Shown here one piece after another: positions 18,393 to 27,748 of a stretch of DNA of 64,000 bases. Made by a program: the position numbers and the translations under genes. Numbering within the stretch: the first letter of the stretch is position 1; the number at the start of each line of letters is the position of its first letter. The notes below the pieces were generated by a model. That model searched no databases. It was not told the DNA's origin and worked only from the letters and a program-made list of their open reading frames with translations. The stretch spans positions 108,894 through 172,893 of the forward strand of contig DUBS01000056.1 of NCBI GenBank assembly GCA_012960225.1, in the 5' to 3' direction. This stretch comes from Gemmatimonadota bacterium (GTDB lineage Bacteria; Gemmatimonadota; Gemmatimonadetes; Longimicrobiales; Gaopeijiaceae).

Positions 18393-19726
18393 CTGGATAG
18401 CCCCACCAATTCCTCGATCTCCGCTGCACTCGTCGGCAATCCACAACTGAGGATCTCGCAACCATCTTCGGTAACTAGTACATCATCCTCAATCCTTATG
18501 GCTATTCCTGATAAGTTTTCGGCTACGCTTTCGGCTATCGCAGGACGAAAATAGAGACCTGGCTCGATAGTGAATACCATACCAGGCTCAAGCACGCGCG
18601 CAGTTCCAGCACTGGCATAGTCCCCAGGATCATGGACATCGAGCCCTAACCAATGGGACGTTTGGTGTGGGTAGTAGGGTTGGTATGCTTTTTTCTCAAG
18701 TAACCCGTCAATCGATCCCCTTAGCACCCCCAAGTCTCTTAACCCCTCCACAATTACCCTAGTAACAGCATCGTGCAGTGCAGTAATAGGCTCACCTGGT
18801 CTTACCTTATCAATAGCGGACTCAAAAGAAGCCAGAACTACCTCATACACGTCTCTTTGGGCAGGTGTAAAATACCCATTAGCTGGATACGTGCGAGTCA
18901 CATCCCCGTTGTAGAATCCAACTTCAGCTCCAGCATCTACGAGTACTAGATCGTCTTGATCAATGATCTTGTCGTTTGCTGAATAGTGCAGAACACATCC
19001 ATTACTCCCGGATCCGACGATCGTTGGAAATGCCACTGTGCTCCCAGCAGAACTTCGAAACGCCTGCTCAACCGTGGCCTCGACAGTCCATTCACCAACT
19101 CCTGGAGAGATGATGGCGGCACCTGCACGGTGTCCTGCGACAGTTACCTGAGCTGCCATCCTAAGCCACTCAATTTCGCAATCCTCTTTCTTTAGGCGTA
19201 GCTCGTCAAGAATTCCTCCAGGGTCCACTACGCCCCTCGGTCCAGACCCGTACCGAGCTCCTTTTGAGCGGGTATCTTCGAGAGCCTGTTTCACATAAAA
19301 CTCAAGCCCATCGTTCACTCGAGCACGGTAATGGATACAGTCCGCTCCCTCGATTAGACCAGGAAGTAAATCAGGTAACTCACTCATCATGTAACATTCA
19401 TCAGCCCCAAACCGATCTTTGGCGATCTCTGTTCCAATCATTGGGCCAGTCCAAAGTTCGGTGCTCTCGTTAGGGTCAGTCACAAAGAGCACAAAATGAG
19501 GATCCTTATTTCTACGAATTAGTGCCAGCGCACCCGGTTCAGTAACTCCGGTCGAGTAATAAAGCTCGTTGTCAGGACGGTACCGGTGTTGTGTGTCCCG
19601 TGACCGGTAAAGTGTCGGTGCAGACGGCAGCAACATGACACCACCGCTCAGTAGAGACCGGATCAACTCTCGACGCTGTCTGAACACCTCAGGAGCGGCG
19701 GCACCCGGAAAATCTGATAGAATCAT
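18389..19726 (-). CDS. pepP: Xaa-Pro aminopeptidase (M24B)
   Basis: Aminopeptidase P family enzyme (445 aa), removing N-terminal residues next to proline. An N-terminal creatinase-like domain (1-~170, with YRSRDTQHRYRPDNELYYSTG typical of PepP) precedes the pita-bread catalytic domain. The five metal ligands are visible: Asp in LVDAGAE and in YNGDVTRTYP, His in PHQTSHWLGLDVHD, Glu in FTIEPGLY, and Glu in IRIEDDVLV. There is no signal peptide, so it acts in the cytoplasm on peptides. It is coupled to the MTHFR-like gene downstream; the functional reason is not obvious. Confidence 0.95.
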   Translation of the reverse strand: MILSDFPGAAAPEVFRQRRELIRSLLSGGVMLLPSAPTLYRSRDTQHRYRPDNELYYSTGVTEPGALALIRRNKDPHFVLFVTDPNESTELWTGPMIGTEIAKDRFGADECYMMSELPDLLPGLIEGADCIHYRARVNDGLEFYVKQALEDTRSKGARYGSGPRGVVDPGGILDELRLKKEDCEIEWLRMAAQVTVAGHRAGAAIISPGVGEWTVEATVEQAFRSSAGSTVAFPTIVGSGSNGCVLHYSANDKIIDQDDLVLVDAGAEVGFYNGDVTRTYPANGYFTPAQRDVYEVVLASFESAIDKVRPGEPITALHDAVTRVIVEGLRDLGVLRGSIDGLLEKKAYQPYYPHQTSHWLGLDVHDPGDYASAGTARVLEPGMVFTIEPGLYFRPAIAESVAENLSGIAIRIEDDVLVTEDGCEILSCGLPTSAAEIEELVGLSR

Positions 19727-19866
19727 TCGGGCAAGCTAGCTTTGGTTGAGTTAGGAGGGCACCCCACGATAGGTTCACAAAGAGCCCAAAGAGAGTAACA
19801 TATGGGTTCCATAGGTACTGCTTTAGCTCTCGTTATTTCGAATACTATAGGAAAAGAGGCAGGCGC

Positions 19867-21948
19867 ATGGTGTTACGAACACCTAGTGTTCTCTCGATCA
19901 TCTTCACTTCGACACTCCTACTCACGGCTCCGGCTGGAGCACAGGATCCCGATTCCACAGTCACTATAGATCCAGTGCTAGTCAGGGTTCTCAGAAGTAC
20001 TGTGGGAACAGGAACTCCCCATTCTGTCTCGGTTATCACTGGTTCTGAGTTGACTCGGGCAACTGCTGGCGCCTTCCTAGAGGACGCACTTCGAGCAATG
20101 CCTGGGGTGCAGATCCACAATCGTTTCAACCTAGCGATGGGCGAACGCCTTTCGGTCCGAGGTTTTGGCTCAAGAGCACAGTTCGGGGTACGGGGCGTTC
20201 GCATACTGGTTGATGGAATCCCGGCAACACTTCCTGATGGCCAGGCCACACTTGATCATCTGGATCTTGCTGGTCTGGGTCGGATTGAAGCGTTGAGAGG
20301 ACCGTCCTCCTCACTCTATGGCAACGCCGCTGGAGGTGTACTGCACTTCCGTTCCCTAGACCCGGCTAACCAACCCGCGCTGCTTTCATTTCGGAGTACA
20401 TCTGGTTCTCACGGGCTACTCACCCTACAAGGCGTTGTCTCAGGCCAATCTGGTGACGCCGGCTACCGTGTCAGCTTTTCACGACTCAGTTATGACGGGT
20501 TCCGGAGAGATCCCATTGCTGATGATGGTAGTATTTATGCTGGTGGCAAACGATCAGTTGTTAATGCATCGCTGACCCTACCGGCTGGTGCTGGCCGGTT
20601 GAGGATCGTAGCTAATGGCGTCCTTCTCGATGCAAGAAACCCTGGATCTCTCTCTCAGTCACTACTCGATGAGGGGAATCGGCAGGCATACCGTTTCAAT
20701 GTCATCAGTCGTACTAGCAAAGATGTAAGGCAGGGCCAAGCTGGAGCGACTTGGACTGGACCGCTTGGTGGGGGTGAAGCGGAGATTTCCTCATGGGTGA
20801 TCAAACGAGAACTCGATAATCCGATTCCAGGTAAAGTCGTGGATCTCGACCGTAAAGCAGGTGGGATACGGGCACTGTTTCAAGATCAAACTGAGATCTC
20901 AAGTGGCAGATTCGGGGTCGGGGCAGGGTTTGAGCTCGAATTTCAGAGTGATGAGCGCTTCAACTGGAAGAACAGCCAAGGTGAGAGGGGGAACCTTCTT
21001 CTCGAGCAGCTGGAACGCGTTCGGGGCACAGGTCTTTTCATGCAGGGAAGGCTCGATCTTGATTCAGGGCCCTCGTTGCTGGCAGGACTCCGTTATGATC
21101 GACTCAGATTTTCTGCTACGGACCGCTTCATTAGTGCTGACAATCCAGATGATTCCGGCGAACGAGTCATGGACGCGCTGAGCCCATCAGTTGGCTTGTT
21201 GATCAATGCCGGAACTGACCTGGAAGTATTTGCCTCAATAGCAGGATCGTTTGAAACGCCTACTACGACAGAAATCGTCAACCGCCCCAGTGGTGCGGGG
21301 GGATTCAACCCGGACCTTGAGCCTCAGAAGGGTTTCACGATCGAAAGCGGCATCAGAGGTGGAGTTGGGGATCAAGGGACATTCGAACTTGCGCTGTTCC
21401 AAACGAAACTCACAGGTGAACTCGTTCCATTCGAAGTACCATCGAATCCCGGACTTACATACTACCAAAATGCGGGACGGTCGCTCTATCGGGGATGGGA
21501 AGCTTCGCTGGATACGCGTCTCGGTGAGAACGCTTCCACCCGAATCGCATACACTCGTGTGAACGGCAGCTTCAAGGAGTTTATCACTGATGATGCTGAC
21601 TATTCTGGAAACAAAATCCCCGGACTAGCTCCACATCGGGTTGATGGGCTGTTTCAGGTGGATCTAGATGAATTTTATCTGGCTCTGAGAGGTCTCTTCC
21701 AGGCTGATATACCCGTAGACAATGGTGGGCAGTTCAGTTCGGAGTCATTCTTCGTAGCAGATGTCCGACTCGGAGTTGAGAATCTAGTTTTGGGTAGCCT
21801 GAAGGCTTCACCATTTGTGGCAGTCCAGAATGTGCTGGATGCGTGGTACAATAGCTCGGTGATTGTTAATGCCTTCGGGAAAAGATTCTATGAGCCGGGA
21901 CCTGGGCGCACCTTCTTGCTCGGACTTGGACTTACCTGGGGTAATTAA
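19867..21948 (+). CDS. TonB-dependent outer-membrane receptor
   Basis: A 693-residue outer-membrane receptor with a signal peptide ending near APAGAQ (~26). It has a plug domain (~40-150: SVSVITGSEL, GVQIHNRFN, LSVRGFGSRA, VRILVDGIPATLPDGQ, RGPSSSLYGNAAGGVL) and a 22-strand type barrel ending in an aromatic-rich terminal strand (LLGLGLTWGN). It resembles siderophore/iron receptors of the FecA type, but the ligand cannot be inferred. No B12 or iron-box element is recognisable upstream. GAGG lies about seven bases before the ATG. The next gene follows after 40 bases on the same strand. Confidence 0.93.
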   Translation: MVLRTPSVLSIIFTSTLLLTAPAGAQDPDSTVTIDPVLVRVLRSTVGTGTPHSVSVITGSELTRATAGAFLEDALRAMPGVQIHNRFNLAMGERLSVRGFGSRAQFGVRGVRILVDGIPATLPDGQATLDHLDLAGLGRIEALRGPSSSLYGNAAGGVLHFRSLDPANQPALLSFRSTSGSHGLLTLQGVVSGQSGDAGYRVSFSRLSYDGFRRDPIADDGSIYAGGKRSVVNASLTLPAGAGRLRIVANGVLLDARNPGSLSQSLLDEGNRQAYRFNVISRTSKDVRQGQAGATWTGPLGGGEAEISSWVIKRELDNPIPGKVVDLDRKAGGIRALFQDQTEISSGRFGVGAGFELEFQSDERFNWKNSQGERGNLLLEQLERVRGTGLFMQGRLDLDSGPSLLAGLRYDRLRFSATDRFISADNPDDSGERVMDALSPSVGLLINAGTDLEVFASIAGSFETPTTTEIVNRPSGAGGFNPDLEPQKGFTIESGIRGGVGDQGTFELALFQTKLTGELVPFEVPSNPGLTYYQNAGRSLYRGWEASLDTRLGENASTRIAYTRVNGSFKEFITDDADYSGNKIPGLAPHRVDGLFQVDLDEFYLALRGLFQADIPVDNGGQFSSESFFVADVRLGVENLVLGSLKASPFVAVQNVLDAWYNSSVIVNAFGKRFYEPGPGRTFLLGLGLTWGN

Positions 21949-21988
21949 CCCAAGAACAGGCCAGCTCAACTTGGAAGAAACGTAAGCA

Positions 21989-22585
21989 ATGAAGTCATCG
22001 CATTCGCAGGGATATGCCATAAAGCTTCTTCCCCGTGGGTCTTTGATTTTAGTGCTTTTCGTGGTACTGGCTGGCATTTCACCAAAGCTGAGTTCAGCTC
22101 AAGATGGTCTACGTATTGGTTTGACCGTGGGTGGGGTGAGCAAGGTCGGCGTGGTACTAGAGAGGTTCCTTAACGGCAACCAGAGCTTGGAGCTAACGGT
22201 TGGAACGTGGTCTTTTAAGGAGATCAGCACCTCGTTGGTGATTAAGCGGTATTTCCTCTCGAATGACCTGGATGCTGGCTGGTATAAACCCATACACCCT
22301 TTTATAGGTGCAGGGCTGTGGGTCGTTGGGGCGAAGCCTCCAGCAGAACGCCTGGGGCTTGCCCTCAGTGCGATCGTTCCAATCGGTATTGATTGGAGTT
22401 TTCCTTTTGATGCAGACCCATCATGCAATAACAAGTCTTGTCCAGCGGGCCATCATGCCCTCGGAGTAAGCGTAAACTTAAATCGGGCCTTACTTGTCCG
22501 GCGCAGTAATCCTGAGGATCAACTTCCACTGAACGGTAGATTAGTGCCCCTGCCCGGAGCGTATTATCGTCTTATGACGAGATAG
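21989..22585 (+). CDS. Exported protein, probable small outer-membrane barrel
   Basis: I do not recognise the family. The 198-residue product has a signal peptide (LILVLFVVLAGI, cleavage near LSSAQ). It continues with alternating short beta-type segments (IGLTVGGVSKVGVVLERFL, LELTVGTWSFKEI, FIGAGLWVVGA, LGVSVNLNRALLV), as expected for a small outer-membrane barrel. Two Cys (CNNKSC) lie in one loop. It is close behind the TonB receptor and may be co-transcribed, but that does not define a role. Confidence 0.6.
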   Translation: MKSSHSQGYAIKLLPRGSLILVLFVVLAGISPKLSSAQDGLRIGLTVGGVSKVGVVLERFLNGNQSLELTVGTWSFKEISTSLVIKRYFLSNDLDAGWYKPIHPFIGAGLWVVGAKPPAERLGLALSAIVPIGIDWSFPFDADPSCNNKSCPAGHHALGVSVNLNRALLVRRSNPEDQLPLNGRLVPLPGAYYRLMTR

Positions 22586-22613
22586 TGATTAAGTAATCAC
22601 CTTCGATGTGAAC

Positions 22614-22868
22614 TCACCATTCGTCAGGTTCATCCCATGTCTGGGACCAAAACTTATGCTCCTCGTCATCGATTTGTTCGATATCAAGGGGAGAATCTTC
22701 ATCGGTAATAAGCGCACCAGTCGCGAGAATTTTCTCCACATCCGCATCATTAACAATTGGCATGCTCTTTCCGACCCGATCGCGCAACCGCATCCGCAGG
22801 CTAACCCCAGCAGTAACTGCTAGGACGGTAAGCCCAGCCCAGAATACTAACCAGAATAATGTTAACAT
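22614..22868 (-). CDS. Small single-span membrane protein, unknown
   Basis: An 84-residue protein with one N-terminal transmembrane helix (FWLVFWAGLTVLAVTAGVSL), a basic stop-transfer stretch (RMRLRDR), and a very acidic cytoplasmic tail ending in DEPDEW. AGGA lies nine bases before its ATG. It starts 25 bases after the threonine synthase stop on the same strand, so it is probably translated from the same message. I do not recognise a function. The regular composition and gene spacing argue that it is real. Confidence 0.6.
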   Translation of the reverse strand: MLTLFWLVFWAGLTVLAVTAGVSLRMRLRDRVGKSMPIVNDADVEKILATGALITDEDSPLDIEQIDDEEHKFWSQTWDEPDEW

Positions 22869-22893
22869 CAGAGTTCCTACTAGCGGACCAAGT

Positions 22894-24081
22894 CTAGTCC
22901 AATGGCTTCATTCCTACATATTTAAGCCCACTGCCTGTATTCAAGAGGAGGATCTCATCATCCTCATTTATCATGCCCTTATCCAAGAGGATAGGGAGTG
23001 CAGCAGCCGTCGCACCACCCTCCGGAGCAGCAAAAATTCCTGTGTCGATGCCTAGCTTCTCCACCCACTCAGCCATCGAGTGGTCGGGGACAGCCACGGC
23101 TCCACCCCCAGACTCCCTTAAGGCGCGTAAGATTAGGAAGTCGCCGACTGCTCCTGGAACCCGAAGCCCTGATGCGTATGTAGAAGCTCCACTCCACACT
23201 TCAGCTGCATCATGGCCTGCTTCCCAAGCACGCACCATCGGAGCGCAGCCAGCAGCCTGAACAGTAAACATCTTCGGACGCTCGCTGCCAATCCATCCAA
23301 GTTGCTCCATCTCATCGAAGGCCTTCCACATTCCAATTAAACCCGTACCTCCTCCCGTGGGATACACAATCGCATCGGGCAATCTCCATCCTAATTGCTC
23401 ACAGATCTCATACCCCATGGTTTTCTTGCCCTCAATTCTATAAGGCTCTTTCAGGGTGGAAAGATCAAACCATCCATTTTTCTCTACACCCTGTCGTACC
23501 ACGAGGCCGCAGTCACTGATAAGGCCGTCCAAAAGTTGGAGATCCGCACCCAAAGCAGAGATTTCTTCAAGGATAGCCGTTGGTGTGTCGGTTGGGACGA
23601 CAACATGTGCCCGGAGCCCAGCGGCCGCGGCATAAGCTGCTGCTGCACTACCCGCGTTTCCAGCAGATGGTATCGCAACCTCCTCTGCTCCTAGTTCAAG
23701 CGCACGTGACACCGCAAGACAGAGACCTCGGTCTTTGAAGCTACCCGTCGGATTTTGGCCTTCGTCTTTCACCCAGACACGTCGAATACCCATTCGAGTA
23801 GCAGTTCGGTGCGCATCGATAAGTGGGGTCCACCCCTCCCCGAGACGAATCTGGGAACCCCTATTTCGAACAGGGAGAACTTCCTGATAGCGCCAGAGAT
23901 CTGCGCTACGACACGCCACGGACTCTCGGGTAAAGCTCGAACTGATAAGATCCAGATCATATCGAGCGAAGAGCGGTTTGCCAGCTGCCGAAAGTCCAAT
24001 AAGCTTTTCGCTCTCAACTTTTTCGCCGGTACCAGTGCATTCCAGATGCGTTGCTCCGTGCAAGCCGTCTTGGTCAGTCAT
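22894..24081 (-). CDS. thrC: Threonine synthase
   Basis: PLP-dependent enzyme (395 aa) converting O-phosphohomoserine to threonine. It shows the short N-terminal cap of the archaeal/plant-like class, GSFKDRG with the PLP lysine at about residue 113, SAGNAGSAAAAYAA, the phosphate-binding YPTGGGTGLIG (~245) and a C-terminal NTGSGLKY. The N-terminal cap has only one cysteine (LECTGTGEK), where many homologues have a CxxC pair, so no zinc knuckle is expected here. Related PLP enzymes (cysteate or diaminopropionate-forming) are possible alternatives, but the length and motifs fit ThrC best. AGGAAAG lies upstream of the ATG. Confidence 0.88.
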   Translation of the reverse strand: MTDQDGLHGATHLECTGTGEKVESEKLIGLSAAGKPLFARYDLDLISSSFTRESVACRSADLWRYQEVLPVRNRGSQIRLGEGWTPLIDAHRTATRMGIRRVWVKDEGQNPTGSFKDRGLCLAVSRALELGAEEVAIPSAGNAGSAAAAYAAAAGLRAHVVVPTDTPTAILEEISALGADLQLLDGLISDCGLVVRQGVEKNGWFDLSTLKEPYRIEGKKTMGYEICEQLGWRLPDAIVYPTGGGTGLIGMWKAFDEMEQLGWIGSERPKMFTVQAAGCAPMVRAWEAGHDAAEVWSGASTYASGLRVPGAVGDFLILRALRESGGGAVAVPDHSMAEWVEKLGIDTGIFAAPEGGATAAALPILLDKGMINEDDEILLLNTGSGLKYVGMKPLD

Positions 24082-24233
24082 AGGGTCGTGCTTTCCTCAT
24101 TTTAGAGATTGATACGGGAGACAGGATGGTGACAAGAACGACGAAGGTGCTCGCCTAGTCTGGATACGGGGTGTCTCAGTGCTTTACTGGAGCTAAGAAC
24201 CGCTCAAGTAGCTAACCCAATAATAGGAAGTTC

Positions 24234-25475
24234 TTATTCGTACCGAAGTGCATCAATAGGGTCGAGAATCGCCGCCCTACGAGCAGGCCAGATGCCAAAG
24301 AACAGTCCTATGAAGGCACTGATAGCCAGCGAGATAGCCACTATCTGCGGAGACACCACTGTGTCCAACCCAGCAATGCGCGTTGTCATCTCTGCGGCTC
24401 CGTAACCCATTCCGACTCCCAAGAGCCCTCCCAACACGCAGAGAGTCGAGGCCTCAACAACAAACTGTGTCATGATCGCCCCACGGGTAGCTCCAAGGGC
24501 CTTACGAACCCCTATCTCACGGGTTCGCTCGGTTACAGATACAAGCATGATATTCATGATACCGATGCCACCGACAAGAAGACTGATTCCTGCGATCCCA
24601 GCCAATAGTAAGGTGAAAGTTTGAGCTGTCGCGTTGAAGGTTTCCAGTAGATCCGTGGAGTTGCGTATGCTGAAGTCTGCATCCTCACCTGGTAGGATAC
24701 GATGCTCCCTCCGCATAATTCTGTCGATCTCGGCAATCGCCTGGTTCATTTCCTCGGGCGTTTCTGTGGAAGCGTAAATCGAGCCAAGCCTATCGCGGCC
24801 ACCCATCACACGATACTGGGCAGTCGATTGAGGAATAAAGATCTGGTCATCAGGGCGAAGCCACATCGCATCACCCTTCTCTTCAAGCACACCAACCACC
24901 TCAAATGGGATACCACGTACCTGGATGGTCTTTCCGACGAGGAGCTCCGCTGCGATCGAGTACTGGGGAGAGTCCTCAGGAATCTCACCGAGCATTTCTG
25001 GAATCGTATAACCGAGTACCGCTACTCGCCTACGTCCGCGGACTTCCCCTTCTGTGAAATAGCGGCCAGCGATTAGTCCGTGATCATACATATCGAAATA
25101 ATCGGGCCAAACACCCATGACCTGATTGTTCGAATTCCAGCGGAGGTAGGTAACCTGCATCCGTGACTGAAGCTCAGGAGAGATCTTGAGGAACCCACGG
25201 GTCTCATTCCTCAGCGCTTCGGCATCCTCAATCGACATCTGAGTATCGCCTCGAGACACTCCATGCATCATTTCCTGACCGGGCCGGATGGTAAGGACAG
25301 AGGTGCCCATGTTGTTGATCTGTTGTTCAACCTGTACTTGAGCGCCCTCTCCTAATGAGACCATCGTAATCACTGCCCCAACACCGATCACGATACCAAG
25401 TGTCGTCAACACAGAACGCAGAACGTTTGTGCTGATAGCGCTCATGGCCACCTTAATAATTTCAAAGATCAGCAT
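24234..25475 (-). CDS. MacB-type ABC transporter permease
   Basis: Membrane subunit (413 aa) of a MacB-like ABC transporter. One N-terminal helix (~20-40) is followed by a large periplasmic domain (~45-270, MacB_PCD type) and three C-terminal helices with the FtsX-family mark (GIGIMNIMLVSVTERTREIG near 300-320, then VRKALGATR). Unlike E. coli MacB, the ATPase is a separate polypeptide encoded two genes upstream. MacB-type systems do not transport across the inner membrane; they use mechanotransmission to drive export of periplasmic substrates through TolC. AGGAG precedes the ATG. It is the last gene of the seven-gene operon. Confidence 0.93.
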   Translation of the reverse strand: MLIFEIIKVAMSAISTNVLRSVLTTLGIVIGVGAVITMVSLGEGAQVQVEQQINNMGTSVLTIRPGQEMMHGVSRGDTQMSIEDAEALRNETRGFLKISPELQSRMQVTYLRWNSNNQVMGVWPDYFDMYDHGLIAGRYFTEGEVRGRRRVAVLGYTIPEMLGEIPEDSPQYSIAAELLVGKTIQVRGIPFEVVGVLEEKGDAMWLRPDDQIFIPQSTAQYRVMGGRDRLGSIYASTETPEEMNQAIAEIDRIMRREHRILPGEDADFSIRNSTDLLETFNATAQTFTLLLAGIAGISLLVGGIGIMNIMLVSVTERTREIGVRKALGATRGAIMTQFVVEASTLCVLGGLLGVGMGYGAAEMTTRIAGLDTVVSPQIVAISLAISAFIGLFFGIWPARRAAILDPIDALRYE

Positions 25476-25490
25476 CAGGCTTTCTCCTAA

Positions 25491-27044
25491 CTACGGGGTC
25501 CGGGGTCGGAAGCCTCTACTTCCTCCCCCTCCCATCCCCCCACCGAAGAGATTTCCGCCCATTCGACTCATCATTCGGGCCTGGAATTCCTGCTGTTGGG
25601 CCATGAGTTGAGCAGCTCCCACGACAACGAGTACATCCCCTGCTTCGACTCCCATCACTATCTGTGTGTGGTCCCAGTCATTGAGACCCATTTGGACAAG
25701 TCTTGGTTTTGGTATGCTATCCGCACCCATCACGAATACGACTGCAGGTCGCGTATCGCCAGTGGGCGCTCTTGTAACGTCTGCACCACCCCTCCGCTGG
25801 GCAGCACCAGCACGTCCACCCCGGCCACCTCCCAGGCGTTGCATTTCAGCACGCATCGACTCCTGACTAATCTCTCCACTCTCGACTTGCGCACGAAGCT
25901 CCTGAAGCTGAGCCATAATGCTGCCTTGATCATCCTGACCATCTCCCGAAGGGCTATCATCCGCTCCGCCTGTAGCTTCAGCACCTGGAGATTGAGGCCC
26001 GTCACCCTGGCCACGACCACCAGCGAACCCCTGACCACCTCGGCTGCCACCCCGACCTCCTCGCATGAACTGCGTCAAATCCATCTCATCTATGTTGAGA
26101 CCCAAGGCCATCGCTGCCGGACCGACGTCAGAGATTTGTACAATTGCATTATTTGGAACCAATACCACATCTAATGCCTCGTCTATCAGCACCTGAACCT
26201 CTGCATTCATCCCCGGCTTCAAGAGCCCTGAATTATTGTCCAAACTCACAATCACCGGAAACATCGTCACATTCTGAACCACAGTCGCCTGAGGCTCTAT
26301 CTTGTCAACTACACCCCGGAACGACTGATCTGGGAATGCTTCAACGGTCACGATAGCCTCTAGGCCGGAGGCTAACTGGCCCATATCAGTCTCATCCACC
26401 AACGTCCTGACCTGCATCTCCTTTAGGTTCGCCATCAAGAACAGCGCCGTGCCACCCGATACATTTTGTGACGCTGATTGGATAACCACACCCTCTTCGA
26501 CGCTTTTCTGGATGATGGTCCCGGCAGTTGGGGCTCGGATACGAACGTCATTCAGTTGAAGTATAGCGAGATCGTGGTTGGTCTTAGCCTTCACAAGACT
26601 TGCCTGCGAGTTCGCGAACTCAAGGCGGGAACTCTCATGTTCCTGTGGCGTGATCACCGCAGCCTCTAGAAGCTGATTTGACCGGTCGAGCTGAGCTTCA
26701 GAAATCTCGAGTCTCGCCTGAGCGACAGCTAGGTCAGCTTCAGTCTGGTTGAATCTGTTCTGAACGTCGCGTGGATCAATGTCGGCTAGGAGCGAGCCCG
26801 GCCCAACCTGATCCCCAACATCCGCGTGCAGACGCAAGATTTCGCCCGAAGCCTTGGACTTGACTTCGACCGTGCGAATCGGCTCAACGGTACCGGTAGC
26901 TTCCGCGCGGATAGACAAGTCACCACGAGTGACTTCTACAGTCATGAGCGACGATCCTTCATTTACTGACTCATCATTACTGCATGCCGCAGTACCAATG
27001 GTAACCATACCGGTCAAAGCCAGTGTTAGGGTTTTCCTTATCAT
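25491..27044 (-). CDS. MacA-type periplasmic adaptor with glycine/arginine-rich insert
   Basis: Membrane-fusion protein of a TolC-dependent ABC efflux system. A lipoprotein-like leader (lipobox near GTAACS, Cys ~22) is followed by half of a biotinyl-lipoyl domain (~45-75), an alpha-helical hairpin (~85-150), the second lipoyl half, and beta-barrel (~200-290) domains. At 517 aa it is about 130 longer than MacA. The surplus is a low-complexity stretch at ~325-445 rich in RGG, GGRG and Q, plus a Met/Gly-rich tail (~490-517). The insert interrupts the membrane-proximal domain, which resumes at [19 protein letters not shown]. Its ATG overlaps the stop of the ATPase gene. Confidence 0.9.
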   Translation of the reverse strand: MIRKTLTLALTGMVTIGTAACSNDESVNEGSSLMTVEVTRGDLSIRAEATGTVEPIRTVEVKSKASGEILRLHADVGDQVGPGSLLADIDPRDVQNRFNQTEADLAVAQARLEISEAQLDRSNQLLEAAVITPQEHESSRLEFANSQASLVKAKTNHDLAILQLNDVRIRAPTAGTIIQKSVEEGVVIQSASQNVSGGTALFLMANLKEMQVRTLVDETDMGQLASGLEAIVTVEAFPDQSFRGVVDKIEPQATVVQNVTMFPVIVSLDNNSGLLKPGMNAEVQVLIDEALDVVLVPNNAIVQISDVGPAAMALGLNIDEMDLTQFMRGGRGGSRGGQGFAGGRGQGDGPQSPGAEATGGADDSPSGDGQDDQGSIMAQLQELRAQVESGEISQESMRAEMQRLGGGRGGRAGAAQRRGGADVTRAPTGDTRPAVVFVMGADSIPKPRLVQMGLNDWDHTQIVMGVEAGDVLVVVGAAQLMAQQQEFQARMMSRMGGNLFGGGMGGGGSRGFRPRTP

Positions 27045-27748
27045 ACCATCGTCTCCACTGGGTCATTGAAGAAGTCTTTCTCAATCATACCGTCGTTGAG
27101 ATGCACCTGCCGTTTCGCATATCCGGCAATGTCTCTCTCATGAGTTATCAAGACAATCGTTTGTCCTTGTTCATTAAGCGCTTTAAGCTGGCGCATGATG
27201 TCCCCGCTTGTCACAGAGTCCAAGTTACCTGTTGGTTCATCAGCCAAGAGGATCGCTGGATTATTTACGAGCGCTCGTGCCATAGCAACCCTCTGACGCT
27301 GACCTCCGGACATCTCGGGTGGACGATGATCCATTCGGTCAGCCAGCCCGACTAACTCCAGTTTCTCAGCAGCGAGGCGACGGCGATCTTTCCCCTTAAT
27401 TCCAGCATAAATTAACGGCAACTCGACGTTATGCAGGGCCGTCGCTCGCGGAAGTAGGTTGAACGTTTGAAACACAAAACCAATCTCTTTATTTCTCACA
27501 CGCGCTAGTTGGTCCTCAGAAAGTTCACTCACAGGCTGACCATTCAACCAATACTCTCCGGCGGTAGGGGTATCAAGACAGCCAATCATGTTCATGAGTG
27601 TAGATTTTCCACTCCCTGAAGGGCCCATGACCGCCACGAACTCTGCTGCTCCAATTTCGAGGTCCACGCTGCGAACAGCATGCACTGTTTCTGCCCCAAG
27701 CACGTAATCTTTGACTAAGCCCTCTGTGCGGATTATGGCTTCACTCAC
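27041..27748 (-). CDS. MacB/LolD-type ABC transporter ATP-binding protein
   Basis: A 235-residue ATPase of the MacB/LolD/FtsE subfamily. The Walker A (GPSGSGKST, ~40), Q-loop ([11 protein letters not shown], ~92), signature ([15 protein letters not shown], ~145), Walker B ([13 protein letters not shown], ~165) and H-loop (LITHE) are intact. It should power the permease encoded two genes downstream. The start is a GTG overlapping the TolC stop (GTGA), and the stop overlaps the adaptor ATG. Confidence 0.95.
   Translation of the reverse strand: MSEAIIRTEGLVKDYVLGAETVHAVRSVDLEIGAAEFVAVMGPSGSGKSTLMNMIGCLDTPTAGEYWLNGQPVSELSEDQLARVRNKEIGFVFQTFNLLPRATALHNVELPLIYAGIKGKDRRRLAAEKLELVGLADRMDHRPPEMSGGQRQRVAMARALVNNPAILLADEPTGNLDSVTSGDIMRQLKALNEQGQTIVLITHERDIAGYAKRQVHLNDGMIEKDFFNDPVETMV

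Noticed and set aside
22585-22600. Small palindrome (GTGATT/AATCAC) at the end of the 198-residue gene.
   Set aside because: The stem has six pairs and is not followed by T residues, so I did not call it a terminator.
24082-24233. Gap between threonine synthase and the efflux operon searched for a terminator or small gene.
   Set aside because: Only an interrupted stem (about 24187-24210) without a T run was seen, and no frame with a ribosome site.
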